Positions 42,467-51,750 are shown, counted from the stretch's first letter. The stretch is DNA of 64,000 nucleotides from Hymenobacter jeongseonensis (GCF_015694725.1 NZ_JADQDQ010000003.1:434001-498000); one strand, 5' to 3'. Notes: a model not told the origin generated them from the sequence alone. Numbers and translations are program-made.

Positions 42467-44737
42467 ATGGACAACTTATCCAGAAGGTTACTGCAAGCGT
42501 CGTGCGCCGTTGCCCTCACCGCCGCTATCGCCTCTCCGGCCCAGGCGCAAAGCACGCGTAAGGACCTCAAGACCGGCAACAAGTTCTTCGAGCAGGAAAA
42601 TTACCGCGCCGCCCTTCCGTTCTACGAAAAGGTATTGGCAAAAGACCCGAACAACGCCAAAGCGCTGTTCAACGCCGGTATTTCCTACATGTCATTTGAC
42701 AAGGAAAAGGCCAGCGACTACATCTACAAGGCGCAAAAGCTGAAGCCGAAGGTTTCGAAGGACGTGGAGTACTGGTTGGGCCGGGTAGACCACCTCAACT
42801 ACAACTTCGACGAAGCAGTAGCGCATTTCCAGGCCTACAACGCCACGCTGAAAAAGAACGACCAGCGCAAAGAGGAACTGGCCCAGCTGATTCAGCACAG
42901 CAAGAATGCCAAGGTGCAGTTCAACTCGCCCAAGGACATCTTCGTGAAAAACCTGGGCCCGACCATCAACACGCAGTTTTCGGAGCACAGCCCCGTTATT
43001 TCGTCGGATGACAAAATGCTGCTCTTCACCTCGCGCGGCGAGAAAGTGACGGGCGCGACCGGCAACCCCAGCGACAAAAAGAACAAGAGCATTGCTGCCG
43101 ACGGCGAGTACTACGAAGACATCTTCGAGACCAAGCGCGTCGACGACGAAAACTGGGAAGCTCCCCGCTCGCTGAGCGCGGCCCTGAACGGCAAAGGCCA
43201 CGACGCTTCGACTCAGCTGTTCGACAACGACAGCAAGCTGTTGATGTACCGTAACGATAACAACGGCGACATCTTTGTAGCCGAGCGCAGCGCTACCGGT
43301 GGGTGGTCGGCTCCCAAGCCTTTGGGAAGCAACATCAACTCCAAATCCTACGAAGGCGACGCTTACATCACGCCCGATGGATTGACGCTTTATTTCTCAA
43401 CCGGCCGCTATTCGGAAGATGGTACGCTGGACTTGTACGTTTCGACTCGTTCGGACGTAAATGGCGACTTCGGTCCGGCCAAATCGCTCGGTGGCGTCAT
43501 CAACACGCGCTACGACGACGACAGCCCGTACCTGAGCCGCGACGGCAAAACGTTGTACTTCTCGTCGCGTGGTCACAACACGATGGGCGGCTACGACATT
43601 TTCAAGTCGGAATACAACGCCGAAACCCGTCGTTGGGGCACGGCTGAGAACATGGGCTACCCCGTGAACACGCCCGATGATGACTCCTATTACCGCTTGA
43701 GCCCCGATGGCTCGTATGCTTACCTGAGCAGCTATCGCATCGGGGGCTACGGTGAGAAGGACATCTACACCATCAACTACATCAAAAATGCCATTATCCA
43801 AGGTAAGGTGTTCTCGTCGCGCGACAGCACGACGGTGATTCCCGGCGTAGAGCTGGTATTCAGCGGTGCCCAAGCCGACAAAACGGCCCTGAGCTTCCGT
43901 GACATCACCAAGCCCGACGGTGCTTACCAAGTAGCGGTTCTTTCGGGCCGGACCTATCAGGTCGCCGTTAGCAAGGATGGTCAGAACATCGAAACGCAAG
44001 AGTTTGCGGTTCCGGTTTCGACCAACGACTCGACTGTAATCACGAAGAATTTCTACGTGAACTACATCGATACGACCGGTACTTACGCTTACAAGAGCAT
44101 CTACTTCGATACCGACAAGTACAAGCTGCGTCCCGAGTCGATTACGGAGCTCAACAACCTGACCACAATCCTGAAGGCCACTCCCGGCATCAATATCTCG
44201 ATTGAAGGCCACTGCGACTCGCGCAACACCGACGAGTACAACATGGTACTGGGCCAGAACCGTGCGGAGGCTGCTTACAACTATCTCAAGAAGCAGGGCA
44301 TTGCCGAAACCCGCATGACCACCGTGAGCTACGGCGAGCGTCGTCCGGCTGCGCCAAACGATTCGCCCGAAAACATGCAGCTTAACCGTCGTGCCGAGTT
44401 CAAGCCCGTATTGGCCGAAGGCCAGTCGATGCCAACCACTGGCGCTACTGGCGCAGGTACTACTGGCGCTGGCACCACCACCACTACGACCTCCGACTCT
44501 ACCTACGTTGGCACGTCCGGCACTGCCGCCCCGCTGACCCCCGGCAAGAGCAAGGTGAAGATGGCCGACGGCACCAAGGTGAAAACCAAAGTGGACGAGG
44601 ACTCTGACAAAGTGAAGGTGAAAACCGAAGGCCCCGACGGTGAGGAAACCAAAACCAAAACCAAAAACGGTGAGTTGGATGGCAAAGCCAAGGACGCCAA
44701 CGGCGACAAAACCAAAATCAAGACCAAAGTTGACTAG
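42467..44737 (+). CDS. OmpA-family protein with PorE-like architecture
   Basis: 756 residues with a signal peptide ending SPAQAQ (residue 28). Tetratricopeptide-like helices follow (KDLKTGNKFFEQENYRAALPFYEKVLAKDPNNAKALFNAG, near 30-130). A PD40/WD40-like beta-propeller spans about 165-430, with blades such as LLFTSRG, LTLYFSTGRYS, DGKTLYFSSRGHNTMGGYDIF and PDGSYAYLSSYRIGG. A CarboxypepD_reg-like domain starts near IIQGKVFSSRDSTTVIPG. The OmpA C-terminal domain (about 540-650) has IEGHCDSRNTDEYN and LGQNRAEAAYNYL for peptidoglycan binding. The TPR-propeller-CRD-OmpA order is that of PorE of the type IX secretion system, but similar paralogues are common in Bacteroidota. A Lys/Thr-rich tail of 60 residues follows. 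Confidence 0.85.
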   Translation: MDNLSRRLLQASCAVALTAAIASPAQAQSTRKDLKTGNKFFEQENYRAALPFYEKVLAKDPNNAKALFNAGISYMSFDKEKASDYIYKAQKLKPKVSKDVEYWLGRVDHLNYNFDEAVAHFQAYNATLKKNDQRKEELAQLIQHSKNAKVQFNSPKDIFVKNLGPTINTQFSEHSPVISSDDKMLLFTSRGEKVTGATGNPSDKKNKSIAADGEYYEDIFETKRVDDENWEAPRSLSAALNGKGHDASTQLFDNDSKLLMYRNDNNGDIFVAERSATGGWSAPKPLGSNINSKSYEGDAYITPDGLTLYFSTGRYSEDGTLDLYVSTRSDVNGDFGPAKSLGGVINTRYDDDSPYLSRDGKTLYFSSRGHNTMGGYDIFKSEYNAETRRWGTAENMGYPVNTPDDDSYYRLSPDGSYAYLSSYRIGGYGEKDIYTINYIKNAIIQGKVFSSRDSTTVIPGVELVFSGAQADKTALSFRDITKPDGAYQVAVLSGRTYQVAVSKDGQNIETQEFAVPVSTNDSTVITKNFYVNYIDTTGTYAYKSIYFDTDKYKLRPESITELNNLTTILKATPGINISIEGHCDSRNTDEYNMVLGQNRAEAAYNYLKKQGIAETRMTTVSYGERRPAAPNDSPENMQLNRRAEFKPVLAEGQSMPTTGATGAGTTGAGTTTTTTSDSTYVGTSGTAAPLTPGKSKVKMADGTKVKTKVDEDSDKVKVKTEGPDGEETKTKTKNGELDGKAKDANGDKTKIKTKVD

Positions 44738-44758
44738 TCAATCAGGCCAGTAAATAGG

Positions 44759-44796
44759 GGAGCGGGCCGGGCAAATTGTCCGGCCCGCTTTTTTTA
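44759..44796 (+). terminator. Rho-independent terminator after the OmpA-family gene
   Basis: AGCGGGCCGG (44761-44770) pairs perfectly with CCGGCCCGCT (44780-44789), and a run of seven T follows. It is 22 bases past the stop codon. Confidence 0.9.
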
Positions 44797-44912
44797 TGGG
44801 CTCTGAACGCATCCTCTGCCTTCTTTGCTCCCCGATTCGTTAACAATCCTGCCCCGTTGGGCGTTGGGGGAATACAATTTTCTCGCTTCATTACCGTTCT
44901 TTGCGCCCGCTC

Positions 44913-45641
44913 ATGGCCGTAGTACCTTACAAAGACAATTCCGCCGATAAGAAATCGCAGGTTGCCCAGATGTTTAACTCCATCGCGGGCAAATACGATT
45001 TCCTCAACCATTTCCTTAGCGCTGGCACCGACATCTATTGGCGGCGCAAAGCCGTGGATGAGTTGAAAACGCTGCGTCCGGCGCGCATTCTGGATATTGC
45101 CACCGGCACGGCCGATTTCGCCATTGAAACCCTGCGCACCGCCGCCTCCGATGCCCACGTGACGGGCGTGGATATTTCGGAAGGCATGCTGGCGGTAGGC
45201 CGCAAGAAACTGGCGGCCAAGGGCCTTGGAAACCGCATTCAGCTCGAGTTGGGGGATTCGGAAAACCTACCGTTTAAGGACGGTGAATTCGATGCCGTCA
45301 CGGCTTCGTTTGGTGTGCGCAACTTTGCGCACCTAGAGGCGGGGCTGGCCGAGATGCTGCGCGTGCTGCGGCCGGGCGGCAAGCTCGTTATCCTGGAATT
45401 CAGCAAGCCCACGGCGTTTCCGCTCAAGCAAGCCTATAATTTTTACTTCCGTCGGGTGCTGCCAGTCTTTGGCAAATTGATTTCCAAAGACCAATCGGCA
45501 TATACGTACCTGCCCGCTTCGGTGCAGGCATTCCCCGACGGCCCCGACTTCCTAGCCATTTTGGCCAAAGTCGGTTTTAAAGAACCTGCATGGCAACCAC
45601 TCACATTCGGTATCAGCTCCATTTACACGGCGCACAAGTAA
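44913..45641 (+). CDS. menG: Demethylmenaquinone methyltransferase (UbiE/MenG)
   Basis: S-adenosylmethionine-dependent methyltransferase completing menaquinone synthesis; 242 residues. The conserved N-terminal block is VAQMFNSIAGKYDFLNHFLSAG, motif I is ILDIATGTADFAIE, and the family signatures VTGVDISEGMLAVG, FDAVTASFGVRNFAHLE and FSKPTAFPLKQAYNFYF follow. The start at 44913 (MAVVPYKDN) fits homologues. Its last 52 bases overlap the start of the porT reading frame in another frame. Confidence 0.95.
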   Translation: MAVVPYKDNSADKKSQVAQMFNSIAGKYDFLNHFLSAGTDIYWRRKAVDELKTLRPARILDIATGTADFAIETLRTAASDAHVTGVDISEGMLAVGRKKLAAKGLGNRIQLELGDSENLPFKDGEFDAVTASFGVRNFAHLEAGLAEMLRVLRPGGKLVILEFSKPTAFPLKQAYNFYFRRVLPVFGKLISKDQSAYTYLPASVQAFPDGPDFLAILAKVGFKEPAWQPLTFGISSIYTAHK

Positions 45642-46396
45642 AGCGTCTTGCCCTGTTGGGCATGCTGGGACTGCTGGTGCCTACCGCGGCATTTGCGCAG
45701 CGCAAATCCAGCTCGAAGGCCACGCGCGGCAAGGGCGGCACCGTGAAGTCCATTACGGTGAAAAACCTGCCGGCCTACGACGACCGGTGGTTTCACCCGG
45801 GCATGTACCTGGGCTTTAGTGCTTCCCGCTTCCTCATCGAGCAGTCGGACCGGTACATCAACAAGCGCAACATCATTGCCAACTCCATCATTAGCCCGAG
45901 TTTGGGCGTAGGGTTCATTGGCGATGCGCGCCTAGGCAATGCAACTTCGCCGTTTGTTCTGCGCTTTGCACCGGGCGTTACGTTCTTGACGCGCAAGGTG
46001 GAATTCACCCCGCGGCGATACCCCAACCCGGATTCCATTGTGACCCAGGAAGTGACTTCCACGGTAATTCAGTTTCCGGTGCTGCTCAAGTACCAATCGG
46101 ACCGCCGCCGCAACAGCCGTGTGTACATGATTGCCGGCCTTAGCCCCAGCTTGACGGCCAGCAATCGCCGCAGCGACCCGTTGCGCAACCAGCTGCGGGC
46201 CCTCAACAGCGACCTCACGCTTGAATATGGCGTTGGACTCGATTTGTTTTATCCGTTGTTTAAGCTGGCACCGGAACTGCGTTTTTCGCACGGCCTGCGC
46301 AATTTGCTGGTGCCCACGGACCGCGACGTGTTCAGCCGCAGCTTGCAAAGCATGACCACCAATTCGGTGACGCTTTACCTCAACATTCAGAACTAG
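45590..46396 (+). CDS. porT: PorT-family outer-membrane protein (type IX secretion)
   Basis: 268 residues. The mature part begins with ITVKNLPAYDDRWFHPGMYLGFSASRF, the PorT-like pattern (NLP.FD.R..H.G..LG), and continues as an eight-strand-type barrel: SPSLGVGFIGDARLG, FVLRFAPGVTFLTR, TSTVIQFPVLLKYQS, VYMIAGLSPSLT. The ATG at 45590 lies inside menG and gives a signal peptide with a long n-region (hydrophobic core LALLGMLGLLVPTAAFA). The alternative ATG at 45662 would leave a truncated signal. I recall menG-porT adjacency as conserved in this phylum. PorT is needed for type IX secretion and gliding in relatives. Confidence 0.85.
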   Translation: MATTHIRYQLHLHGAQVKRLALLGMLGLLVPTAAFAQRKSSSKATRGKGGTVKSITVKNLPAYDDRWFHPGMYLGFSASRFLIEQSDRYINKRNIIANSIISPSLGVGFIGDARLGNATSPFVLRFAPGVTFLTRKVEFTPRRYPNPDSIVTQEVTSTVIQFPVLLKYQSDRRRNSRVYMIAGLSPSLTASNRRSDPLRNQLRALNSDLTLEYGVGLDLFYPLFKLAPELRFSHGLRNLLVPTDRDVFSRSLQSMTTNSVTLYLNIQN

Positions 46397-46462
46397 CCTT
46401 AGGCGGCCGAAGAGGCCGTCGGCTTTGCTGTACACAGGGCCGTTGGCCCGCAACTACCACCA

Positions 46463-47209
46463 ATGAAGACTGCATTTATCACGGGAGCTTCTTCGGGAAT
46501 TGGCCGTGCCACTGCCGTAGCGCTGGCCGGAGCCGGCTACCAGCTAGTGATTACCGGGCGGAGGCGCGAACGCCTGGAGGAGCTAGCCGCCCAACTGGCG
46601 CCCGTGCCGGTGCACCCGCTGGTGTTTGATGTGCGCGACCGGGCCGCGGTGCAGGCAGCAGTGGCTACGCTGCCCGCCGAACTGCAAGCGCCCGATGTGC
46701 TGGTGAACAACGCGGGCGGAGCGCATGGCTTGGCCCCAATTCAGACTGGCGACCCCGCCGACTGGGACCAGATGCTCGACGCCAACGTGCGGGGCTTGCT
46801 GAACGTGACACAGGCCTTGCTGCCGGGCATGACGGCGCGCCAAACCGGGTTTATTATAAACGTGGGTTCGGTAGCGGGGCAGGAAGCCTACGCCAACGGC
46901 AACGTGTACTGCGCAAGCAAAGCGGCGGTGGCCATGCTCACCAAAACCATGCGCTTGGACTTGCTGCCCACGGGCGTGCGGGTGGCTGAGGTGAACCCTG
47001 GCGCCGTAGAAACCGAGTTTTCGCAGGTTCGCTTCAAGGGCGATGACGCCCGAGCCGCCAAAGTATACGAGGGCTTTGAGCCCTTGCGTCCCGAGGATAT
47101 TGCCGACGTCATTGTTTTTATGGTAACGCGCCCCCCACACGTGACCATTGCCGAGGTGTTGGTATTGGCCGGGGCGCAGGGTGCCGCGACTACTATCGTC
47201 CGCAAGTAA
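46463..47209 (+). CDS. Short-chain dehydrogenase/reductase (YdfG-like)
   Basis: Classical SDR of 248 residues. The cofactor motif is FITGASSGIGRATA, with Arg residues in TGRRRERLEEL that favour NADP. NNAGGAHG is the structural NNAG motif. The catalytic set is Ser in INVGSVAGQEAY and Tyr-x-x-x-Lys in VYCASKAAV, and NPGAVETEF closes the site. The closest described group is the 3-hydroxy acid/serine dehydrogenase YdfG. The natural substrate cannot be set from sequence alone. It begins 66 bases after porT. Confidence 0.9.
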   Translation: MKTAFITGASSGIGRATAVALAGAGYQLVITGRRRERLEELAAQLAPVPVHPLVFDVRDRAAVQAAVATLPAELQAPDVLVNNAGGAHGLAPIQTGDPADWDQMLDANVRGLLNVTQALLPGMTARQTGFIINVGSVAGQEAYANGNVYCASKAAVAMLTKTMRLDLLPTGVRVAEVNPGAVETEFSQVRFKGDDARAAKVYEGFEPLRPEDIADVIVFMVTRPPHVTIAEVLVLAGAQGAATTIVRK

Positions 47210-47245
47210 AGTCATTAACTGCGGTTTTGAAACACTCCCGGCCGC

Positions 47246-47908
47246 TTATTCAGGTTCCGGCACCTGCTGCAATGCCTCCAACACGGCGCGGTTCAGTTCG
47301 TGTTTGCCGCTGAAAGTTAGCAGGCGAGGGAAGGCTCCCAGCTGCTGCAGCTGCGCTTGCTGTTCGGTGATTTTAGCCGCGGAAATGTACTCATCCTCGG
47401 TGCCGACGACAAGCGTGAGGTGTATTCCTTGCAGCAGACGGGTAGCAGCAACTGCATCAAGGTCTTCAGGGAAACCGCCGGCCCACAACACCAGGTGGTC
47501 GGGCCGAAAGGGCGCCCGCGTCAGCCACCGGCTCACGGTAGCTGTGCCCTGCGAAAAGCCCAGTACGGTGATGTGCACCTCAGTAAGGCAAGCGGCCAGC
47601 ACTTGCTCCGCCAGCTGGTTGAGAAAGCCGATGTGGTCGTCAATTTCGTGTAGCCGGTCGTCGCGGGTCATCCAGGAAGCCCCCACGCGGCCCCCGTTTC
47701 CGCTAAGATAAAACCGGGAAAGTCCCTCCGGAGAAATGATAACCGTGTGCGGGTCGGCTTCGGTAAGAAAGGCGAAGTGACGCGAGAAGTAGGCGGCTAG
47801 CTGGCCGTAGCCGTGACACACAAACCAAATTCGCCGTGTAGTGGCCGATAATTCACCCAGTTGATAGTACCGGGCGGTGCGCGTTACGGCGAGGTGGTGC
47901 TCCGTCAT
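47246..47908 (-). CDS. Alpha/beta-hydrolase, phospholipase/carboxylesterase-like
   Basis: 220 residues. The nucleophile elbow is VLGFSQGTATV (Ser within GFSQG), the catalytic Asp is probably in VVGTEDEYIS, and the His is in TFSGKHELNRAVL. The order and spacing match YpfH/carboxylesterase-2-type esterases. There is no signal peptide, so a cytoplasmic enzyme is expected. It converges on the SDR gene with only 36 bases between stops and no obvious terminator. Confidence 0.85.
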   Translation of the reverse strand: MTEHHLAVTRTARYYQLGELSATTRRIWFVCHGYGQLAAYFSRHFAFLTEADPHTVIISPEGLSRFYLSGNGGRVGASWMTRDDRLHEIDDHIGFLNQLAEQVLAACLTEVHITVLGFSQGTATVSRWLTRAPFRPDHLVLWAGGFPEDLDAVAATRLLQGIHLTLVVGTEDEYISAAKITEQQAQLQQLGAFPRLLTFSGKHELNRAVLEALQQVPEPE

Positions 47909-47984
47909 TATTACCGATTGCAGAAACGTGCGAGGGAGCGATTACGCCGAAGTCGATGAAAAAAGGACGAATTACCCGCTGGAT

Positions 47985-48482
47985 TCAGTTGGCTGGTAAG
48001 TCGTCGGGAGAAAAGTTAAAGGGCAGCAACGCGGCCAGGGAAGCAAAGCGTAGGATAGTGCCTTCACGGCTGGGAAGCAAAAGCGGGATGGCCTGACCTT
48101 GGCGGGATTCATACTCCAGCATCACCTGGCGGCAGGCGCCGCAGGGGAGAGCCGGGCCAAAGTCGCCAACAATGGGGCGGGCGGCAACGGCCATTCCCAC
48201 AATAGGGGCGTGCCCCGGCTGGCTGGCGGCCAAGCCAAATAGGGCCGTGCGCTCGGCGCAGAGGCCCGATGGATACGCCGCGTTTTCCTGGTTGGTGCCC
48301 CGGAAAATGGTCCCATCGGCCAGCAGCAGGGCCGCGCCCACCTGAAACCCGGAATAGGGGGCGTATGCATTCGCGGTGGCATCGCGGGCGGCCTGCCAGG
48401 TCGCTTGCTCGGCGGGAGAAAGGTCAGCGGCAGTGTCCAGTTCTTCAAAAGAAATGAGTTGCTGGCGAGGAATGCGGGCCAT
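47985..48482 (-). CDS. cdd: Cytidine deaminase
   Basis: Zinc-dependent deaminase of cytidine and deoxycytidine; 165 residues. NAYAPYSGFQVGAALLLADG is the substrate-binding N-terminal block. Zinc and catalysis come from GLCAERTALF (Cys and the proton-shuttling Glu) and ALPCGACRQVMLE (two Cys), the three-Cys arrangement of tetrameric CDAs. The C-terminus (LAALLPFNFSPDDL) is standard. It lies 76 bases upstream of the esterase gene on the same strand. Confidence 0.94.
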   Translation of the reverse strand: MARIPRQQLISFEELDTAADLSPAEQATWQAARDATANAYAPYSGFQVGAALLLADGTIFRGTNQENAAYPSGLCAERTALFGLAASQPGHAPIVGMAVAARPIVGDFGPALPCGACRQVMLEYESRQGQAIPLLLPSREGTILRFASLAALLPFNFSPDDLPAN

Positions 48483-48579
48483 GTCGTACGGATAAGGGGC
48501 GGCGAAGATAAGACCTTACGCGTAATGAGGAATCAGGAAGCAGAACGGTAACCGCTGCCCCAACGCGACAAAAGTTGGA

Positions 48580-48613
48580 TTGCCGCCAGCGTACGCGGCG
48601 CTTCCTACTTTTG
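48580..48613 (+). promoter_or_regulatory. Promoter directly before the saccharopine-dehydrogenase-like gene
   Basis: TTG (48580-48582) and an exact TACTTTTG (48606-48613) are 23 bases apart. The -7 element ends four bases before the ATG at 48618, so a leaderless mRNA is predicted. Confidence 0.6.
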
Positions 48614-48617
48614 CCGC

Positions 48618-49970
48618 ATGACTTCCCGCTTACTATTGCTCGGCGCAGGGCGCTCGGCCTCGTCCCTCATTCAATACCTGCTGCGCCACGCGCCGGCCGA
48701 AAATTGGTTTATGACCGTGGCCGATGCCAATGCCGCGCATCTTGCACCGGTGTTGGCCGCGCATTCGGAATACGCCCGGGCGGTGCCGTTTGACCTCGAA
48801 AACGAAACGCTGCTTGAGCAACTGGTGACCGAAGCTGACGTCGTAATTTCCATGCTCCCCGCTATGCTGCACCCCGTGGTGGCGCGGGTGTGCGTGCGGC
48901 ACGGCCGGCACCTGGCCACGGCCAGCTACGTGAGCCCGGAAATTGCTGCCCTGCACGACGACGCCCGGGCAGCCGGCGTGACCCTACTCATGGAGTGTGG
49001 CCTCGACCCCGGCCTCGACCATATGTCGGCCATGCGGGCTATTGAGCACATCCGGGCGCGGGGCGGCCGGCTTACTTCTTTCAAGTCGTACTGCGGTGGG
49101 CTGCTGGCCCCCGCAGCCGAGGGCGATAATCCGTGGAAATACAAGTTCACCTGGAACCCGCGCAATGTTGTGCTGGCGGGCCAAAGCACGGCGAAATACC
49201 TGGAAAACGGCCACCCGCGCTTTATTCCGTACCAGCAGTTGTTTGCGCGTACCGAAACACTGACCTTGCCCGGCTACGGCGATTTTGAGGGCTATGCCAA
49301 CCGCGACTCGCTTAGCTACCGCGCGCCGTATGGCCTCGATGAGATTCCCACCATTTTGCGCGGCACCCTGCGGCGGCCGGGCTACTGCGCCGCTTGGCAC
49401 GCCCTGGTGCGCCTCGGGCTAACCGATGACTCCGTAAATCTGGGCAACTCGGAAACTATGACCTGGGCCGAGCTGGTGGAAGCTTACTTGCCGATTTCAC
49501 TCGCGCCGAGCCTGGACTTATCGGTGCGGCTGGCTCACTACCTTGGCTTGGACCCAACCGGGGCGGAGATGGGCCGCATAAACTGGCTGGGCTTGTTTTC
49601 GGCCCGCCCCGTGGGCCACGCCAATGCCACGCCCGCGCAGTTGCTGGAGCGCTTGCTCAGCGAAAAATGGCAGTTGCAACCCCACGACCACGACCTGATT
49701 GTGATGCAGCACCTTTTCGAGTTTGAACTGGGTGGGGCCAGCCACCGCCTGACTTCGTCGCTGACTGTAGTGGGCGATGACGCCACGCACACCGGCATGG
49801 CCAAAACCGTGGGGTTGCCGCTCGGGATGGCCGTGCGCCGGCTCGCCCGGGGCGAAGTACAGCAGCGCGGCGTGCTGCTGCCCGTAGATGCTGCCCTGTA
49901 TGAGCCGATTCTGAACGAGTTGGCCGCTGATTACGGTATCGTATTCCTGGAAGAGGAAAAGGCTGCCTGA
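48618..49970 (+). CDS. Saccharopine dehydrogenase-family protein
   Basis: 450 residues. The N-terminal Rossmann domain starts LLLLGAGRSASSLIQYLL. VISMLPAMLHPVVARVCV and LLMECGLDPGLDHMSAMRAIEHI are hallmark blocks of saccharopine reductase/dehydrogenase, and FKSYCGGLLAPAAEGDNPWKYKF marks the C-terminal domain. Members act in lysine degradation or lysine/homospermidine metabolism by reducing an imine with NAD(P)H. No lysine-ketoglutarate reductase domain is fused. The specific reaction is uncertain, though similarity to the Lys9-type saccharopine enzymes is strong. Confidence 0.88.
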   Translation: MTSRLLLLGAGRSASSLIQYLLRHAPAENWFMTVADANAAHLAPVLAAHSEYARAVPFDLENETLLEQLVTEADVVISMLPAMLHPVVARVCVRHGRHLATASYVSPEIAALHDDARAAGVTLLMECGLDPGLDHMSAMRAIEHIRARGGRLTSFKSYCGGLLAPAAEGDNPWKYKFTWNPRNVVLAGQSTAKYLENGHPRFIPYQQLFARTETLTLPGYGDFEGYANRDSLSYRAPYGLDEIPTILRGTLRRPGYCAAWHALVRLGLTDDSVNLGNSETMTWAELVEAYLPISLAPSLDLSVRLAHYLGLDPTGAEMGRINWLGLFSARPVGHANATPAQLLERLLSEKWQLQPHDHDLIVMQHLFEFELGGASHRLTSSLTVVGDDATHTGMAKTVGLPLGMAVRRLARGEVQQRGVLLPVDAALYEPILNELAADYGIVFLEEEKAA

Positions 49971-50015
49971 CCCAACCGACAATATCGGGTGGCTCCGGGC
50001 CGTTCAGCTTTCTCC

Positions 50016-50975
50016 ATGCAAGCACTTCAAGCCTACCTGCGTCTGCGCCGCCATCTCGTAATTCGGCAGCTGCGCGAAGTTGGCTGGGTGCGGCTGGCTC
50101 TTCTGCTGCCCGTGCTGCTGGTAGCCGTTGGCCGGGCGCTGGTAATGGCAGCAAGCAGCCCAGTGGTGCAGTGGGCGGTGCCCGTGGGTGTAGCGGCGCT
50201 CTTGGCGGCTGCCCATCGCCAGCGCGCCGACCTGCGTTTCCTAGCAATCAGCGCGCCGGCATTTCGGCGTTGGCTGGCGGTGGAATACCTGCTGTGGGCC
50301 TTGCCGGTGGCCTTGATGTTGCTGGCCTTTAAAGATTGGGGCGCGGCCGGGCTAACGCTGCTACTGACGCCGCTGGCGGCGGCGGTGCCGGCCATGCGCG
50401 AAGCCCGCAGCACGCGCATGAGAAGCCGTAGCTTCTTCCGTAGCGAGGCATTTGAGTGGGTGAGTGGCATGCGGGGAGCGGGCTGGGTGTGGCTACCGCT
50501 TTTGGCCGGGGCCGTATGGCAGCACACCGCGCCGCTGGCGCCCATCGCTGCGCTGGCTTGCTGGCTCCTGGTGCTGCTGGCCTGCTACGGCGTGCCCGAG
50601 CCCCTGACAATGCTGGTGCTGGCGGCGCGCACCGCCCGCCGGTTTTTGCTGCGTCGGTTGCTGCTGGGGCTAGGGTTTGGCCTGCTCACGGCCGCGCCCT
50701 TCTTAGGGGTGCTGGCCACAGGACCGGCCGGGGTGGCAGGGGCAGTAGCCGTTGGCGTGGTTTGGCTGGGGTTGCTGGGGCTGGTGATACTGGCCAAATA
50801 TGCTTTCTACCCCAATGCCATGCAACTGCGCATTACCCAGGCGCTGGTGGTGGGCATCGCCGTGGCCCTGCCCGGCAACCCCGTGTATCCGGCGCTGCTG
50901 CTAGCGGCGGTGGGGGGGCTTATCTGGCAAAGCCAGCGCCGGCTGCGGGCCGTGCTGGGGCCGGATGGTCGGTAA
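50016..50975 (+). CDS. Polytopic membrane protein, probable ABC exporter permease
   Basis: 319 residues with about eight hydrophobic segments, among them LALLLPVLLVAVGRALVMA, VGVAALLAAAH, LLWALPVALMLLAF, LTLLLTPLAAAVP, WLPLLAGAVW and PALLLAAVGGLIW. I recognise no specific family motif. The call rests on the position directly before an ABC ATPase gene on the same strand (50-base gap) and on the topology. A GTG nine codons upstream is an alternative start, but the ATG at 50016 gives a good N-terminus. The export substrate is unknown. Confidence 0.7.
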   Translation: MQALQAYLRLRRHLVIRQLREVGWVRLALLLPVLLVAVGRALVMAASSPVVQWAVPVGVAALLAAAHRQRADLRFLAISAPAFRRWLAVEYLLWALPVALMLLAFKDWGAAGLTLLLTPLAAAVPAMREARSTRMRSRSFFRSEAFEWVSGMRGAGWVWLPLLAGAVWQHTAPLAPIAALACWLLVLLACYGVPEPLTMLVLAARTARRFLLRRLLLGLGFGLLTAAPFLGVLATGPAGVAGAVAVGVVWLGLLGLVILAKYAFYPNAMQLRITQALVVGIAVALPGNPVYPALLLAAVGGLIWQSQRRLRAVLGPDGR

Positions 50976-51025
50976 GGCTGGCTTGCCGTGGCGTCATAAA
51001 AAACTTAATAAGCAGCTTTTTTTCC

Positions 51026-51718
51026 ATGCTCGAAATCAGAAACCTGCACAAAGCTTTTGGCGCCCACGTGGTGCTGCACGACGTGAGCCTGACGCTGCGT
51101 CCCGGCACCATTCACGGCCTGGTGGGAGCCAATGGGGCTGGCAAAACAACGCTGCTCCATTGCTTGTATGGGCTGGAAACGGACTTCTCCGGGGTAGTGC
51201 GGGCCACCACGGGCCCGGCCTTGCGCAAGCAAACGGGCTTGCTGCCCTACGAGCCGTTTTTTTACCCGCGCCTGACCGGACGCGAATACCTGGAATTTTG
51301 CCTGCAAGCCCGTGGGCGGCCGCTAAGAGAGTTTGCTGGCTGGAACCGCTTGCTCGAATTGCCCCTCGACCAATACGCCGACGAATACTCCGCCGGCATG
51401 CTCAAAAAGCTGGCCCTACTAGCGCTGTTGGTGCAGGATTTCAACTACCTGATTCTGGACGAGCCTTTCAATGGGCTGGACCTGGAAGCCAATCTGCTGC
51501 TTAAAGAGATACTGCGGCGGCTGCGCGACCGGGGCACCGGCATCCTGCTCACGTCCCACATTCTGGGGGCCCTCACCGAGACGGCGGATGAGGTGACCGT
51601 GCTGGTGGGCGGCCTTGTGCAGCGCCACTATTCGCGAGCCGAATTCGGAAGCCTGGAACAGGACCTGCTCGATAGTTTGCACCGCGAAAAGCTGGGGCTA
51701 CTCGATTCTTTGGTGTGA
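51026..51718 (+). CDS. ABC transporter ATP-binding protein
   Basis: 230-residue ABC-2-type ATPase. Walker A is GLVGANGAGKTTLLHCL, the Q-loop region is TGLLPYEPFFYPRLTGREYLEF, the signature is degenerate (YSAGMLKKLALLALL instead of LSGGQ), Walker B is YLILDEPFNGLDLEA and the switch His is in ILLTSHILGAL. The shortened signature is common in bacitracin- or drug-export-type ATPases. It forms a pair with the membrane protein just upstream. The ATG at 51026 gives MLEIRNLHKAFG. Confidence 0.92.
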   Translation: MLEIRNLHKAFGAHVVLHDVSLTLRPGTIHGLVGANGAGKTTLLHCLYGLETDFSGVVRATTGPALRKQTGLLPYEPFFYPRLTGREYLEFCLQARGRPLREFAGWNRLLELPLDQYADEYSAGMLKKLALLALLVQDFNYLILDEPFNGLDLEANLLLKEILRRLRDRGTGILLTSHILGALTETADEVTVLVGGLVQRHYSRAEFGSLEQDLLDSLHREKLGLLDSLV

Positions 51719-51750
51719 TGCCGCCGGCAATGCGCCTGAATGGCTGATAT

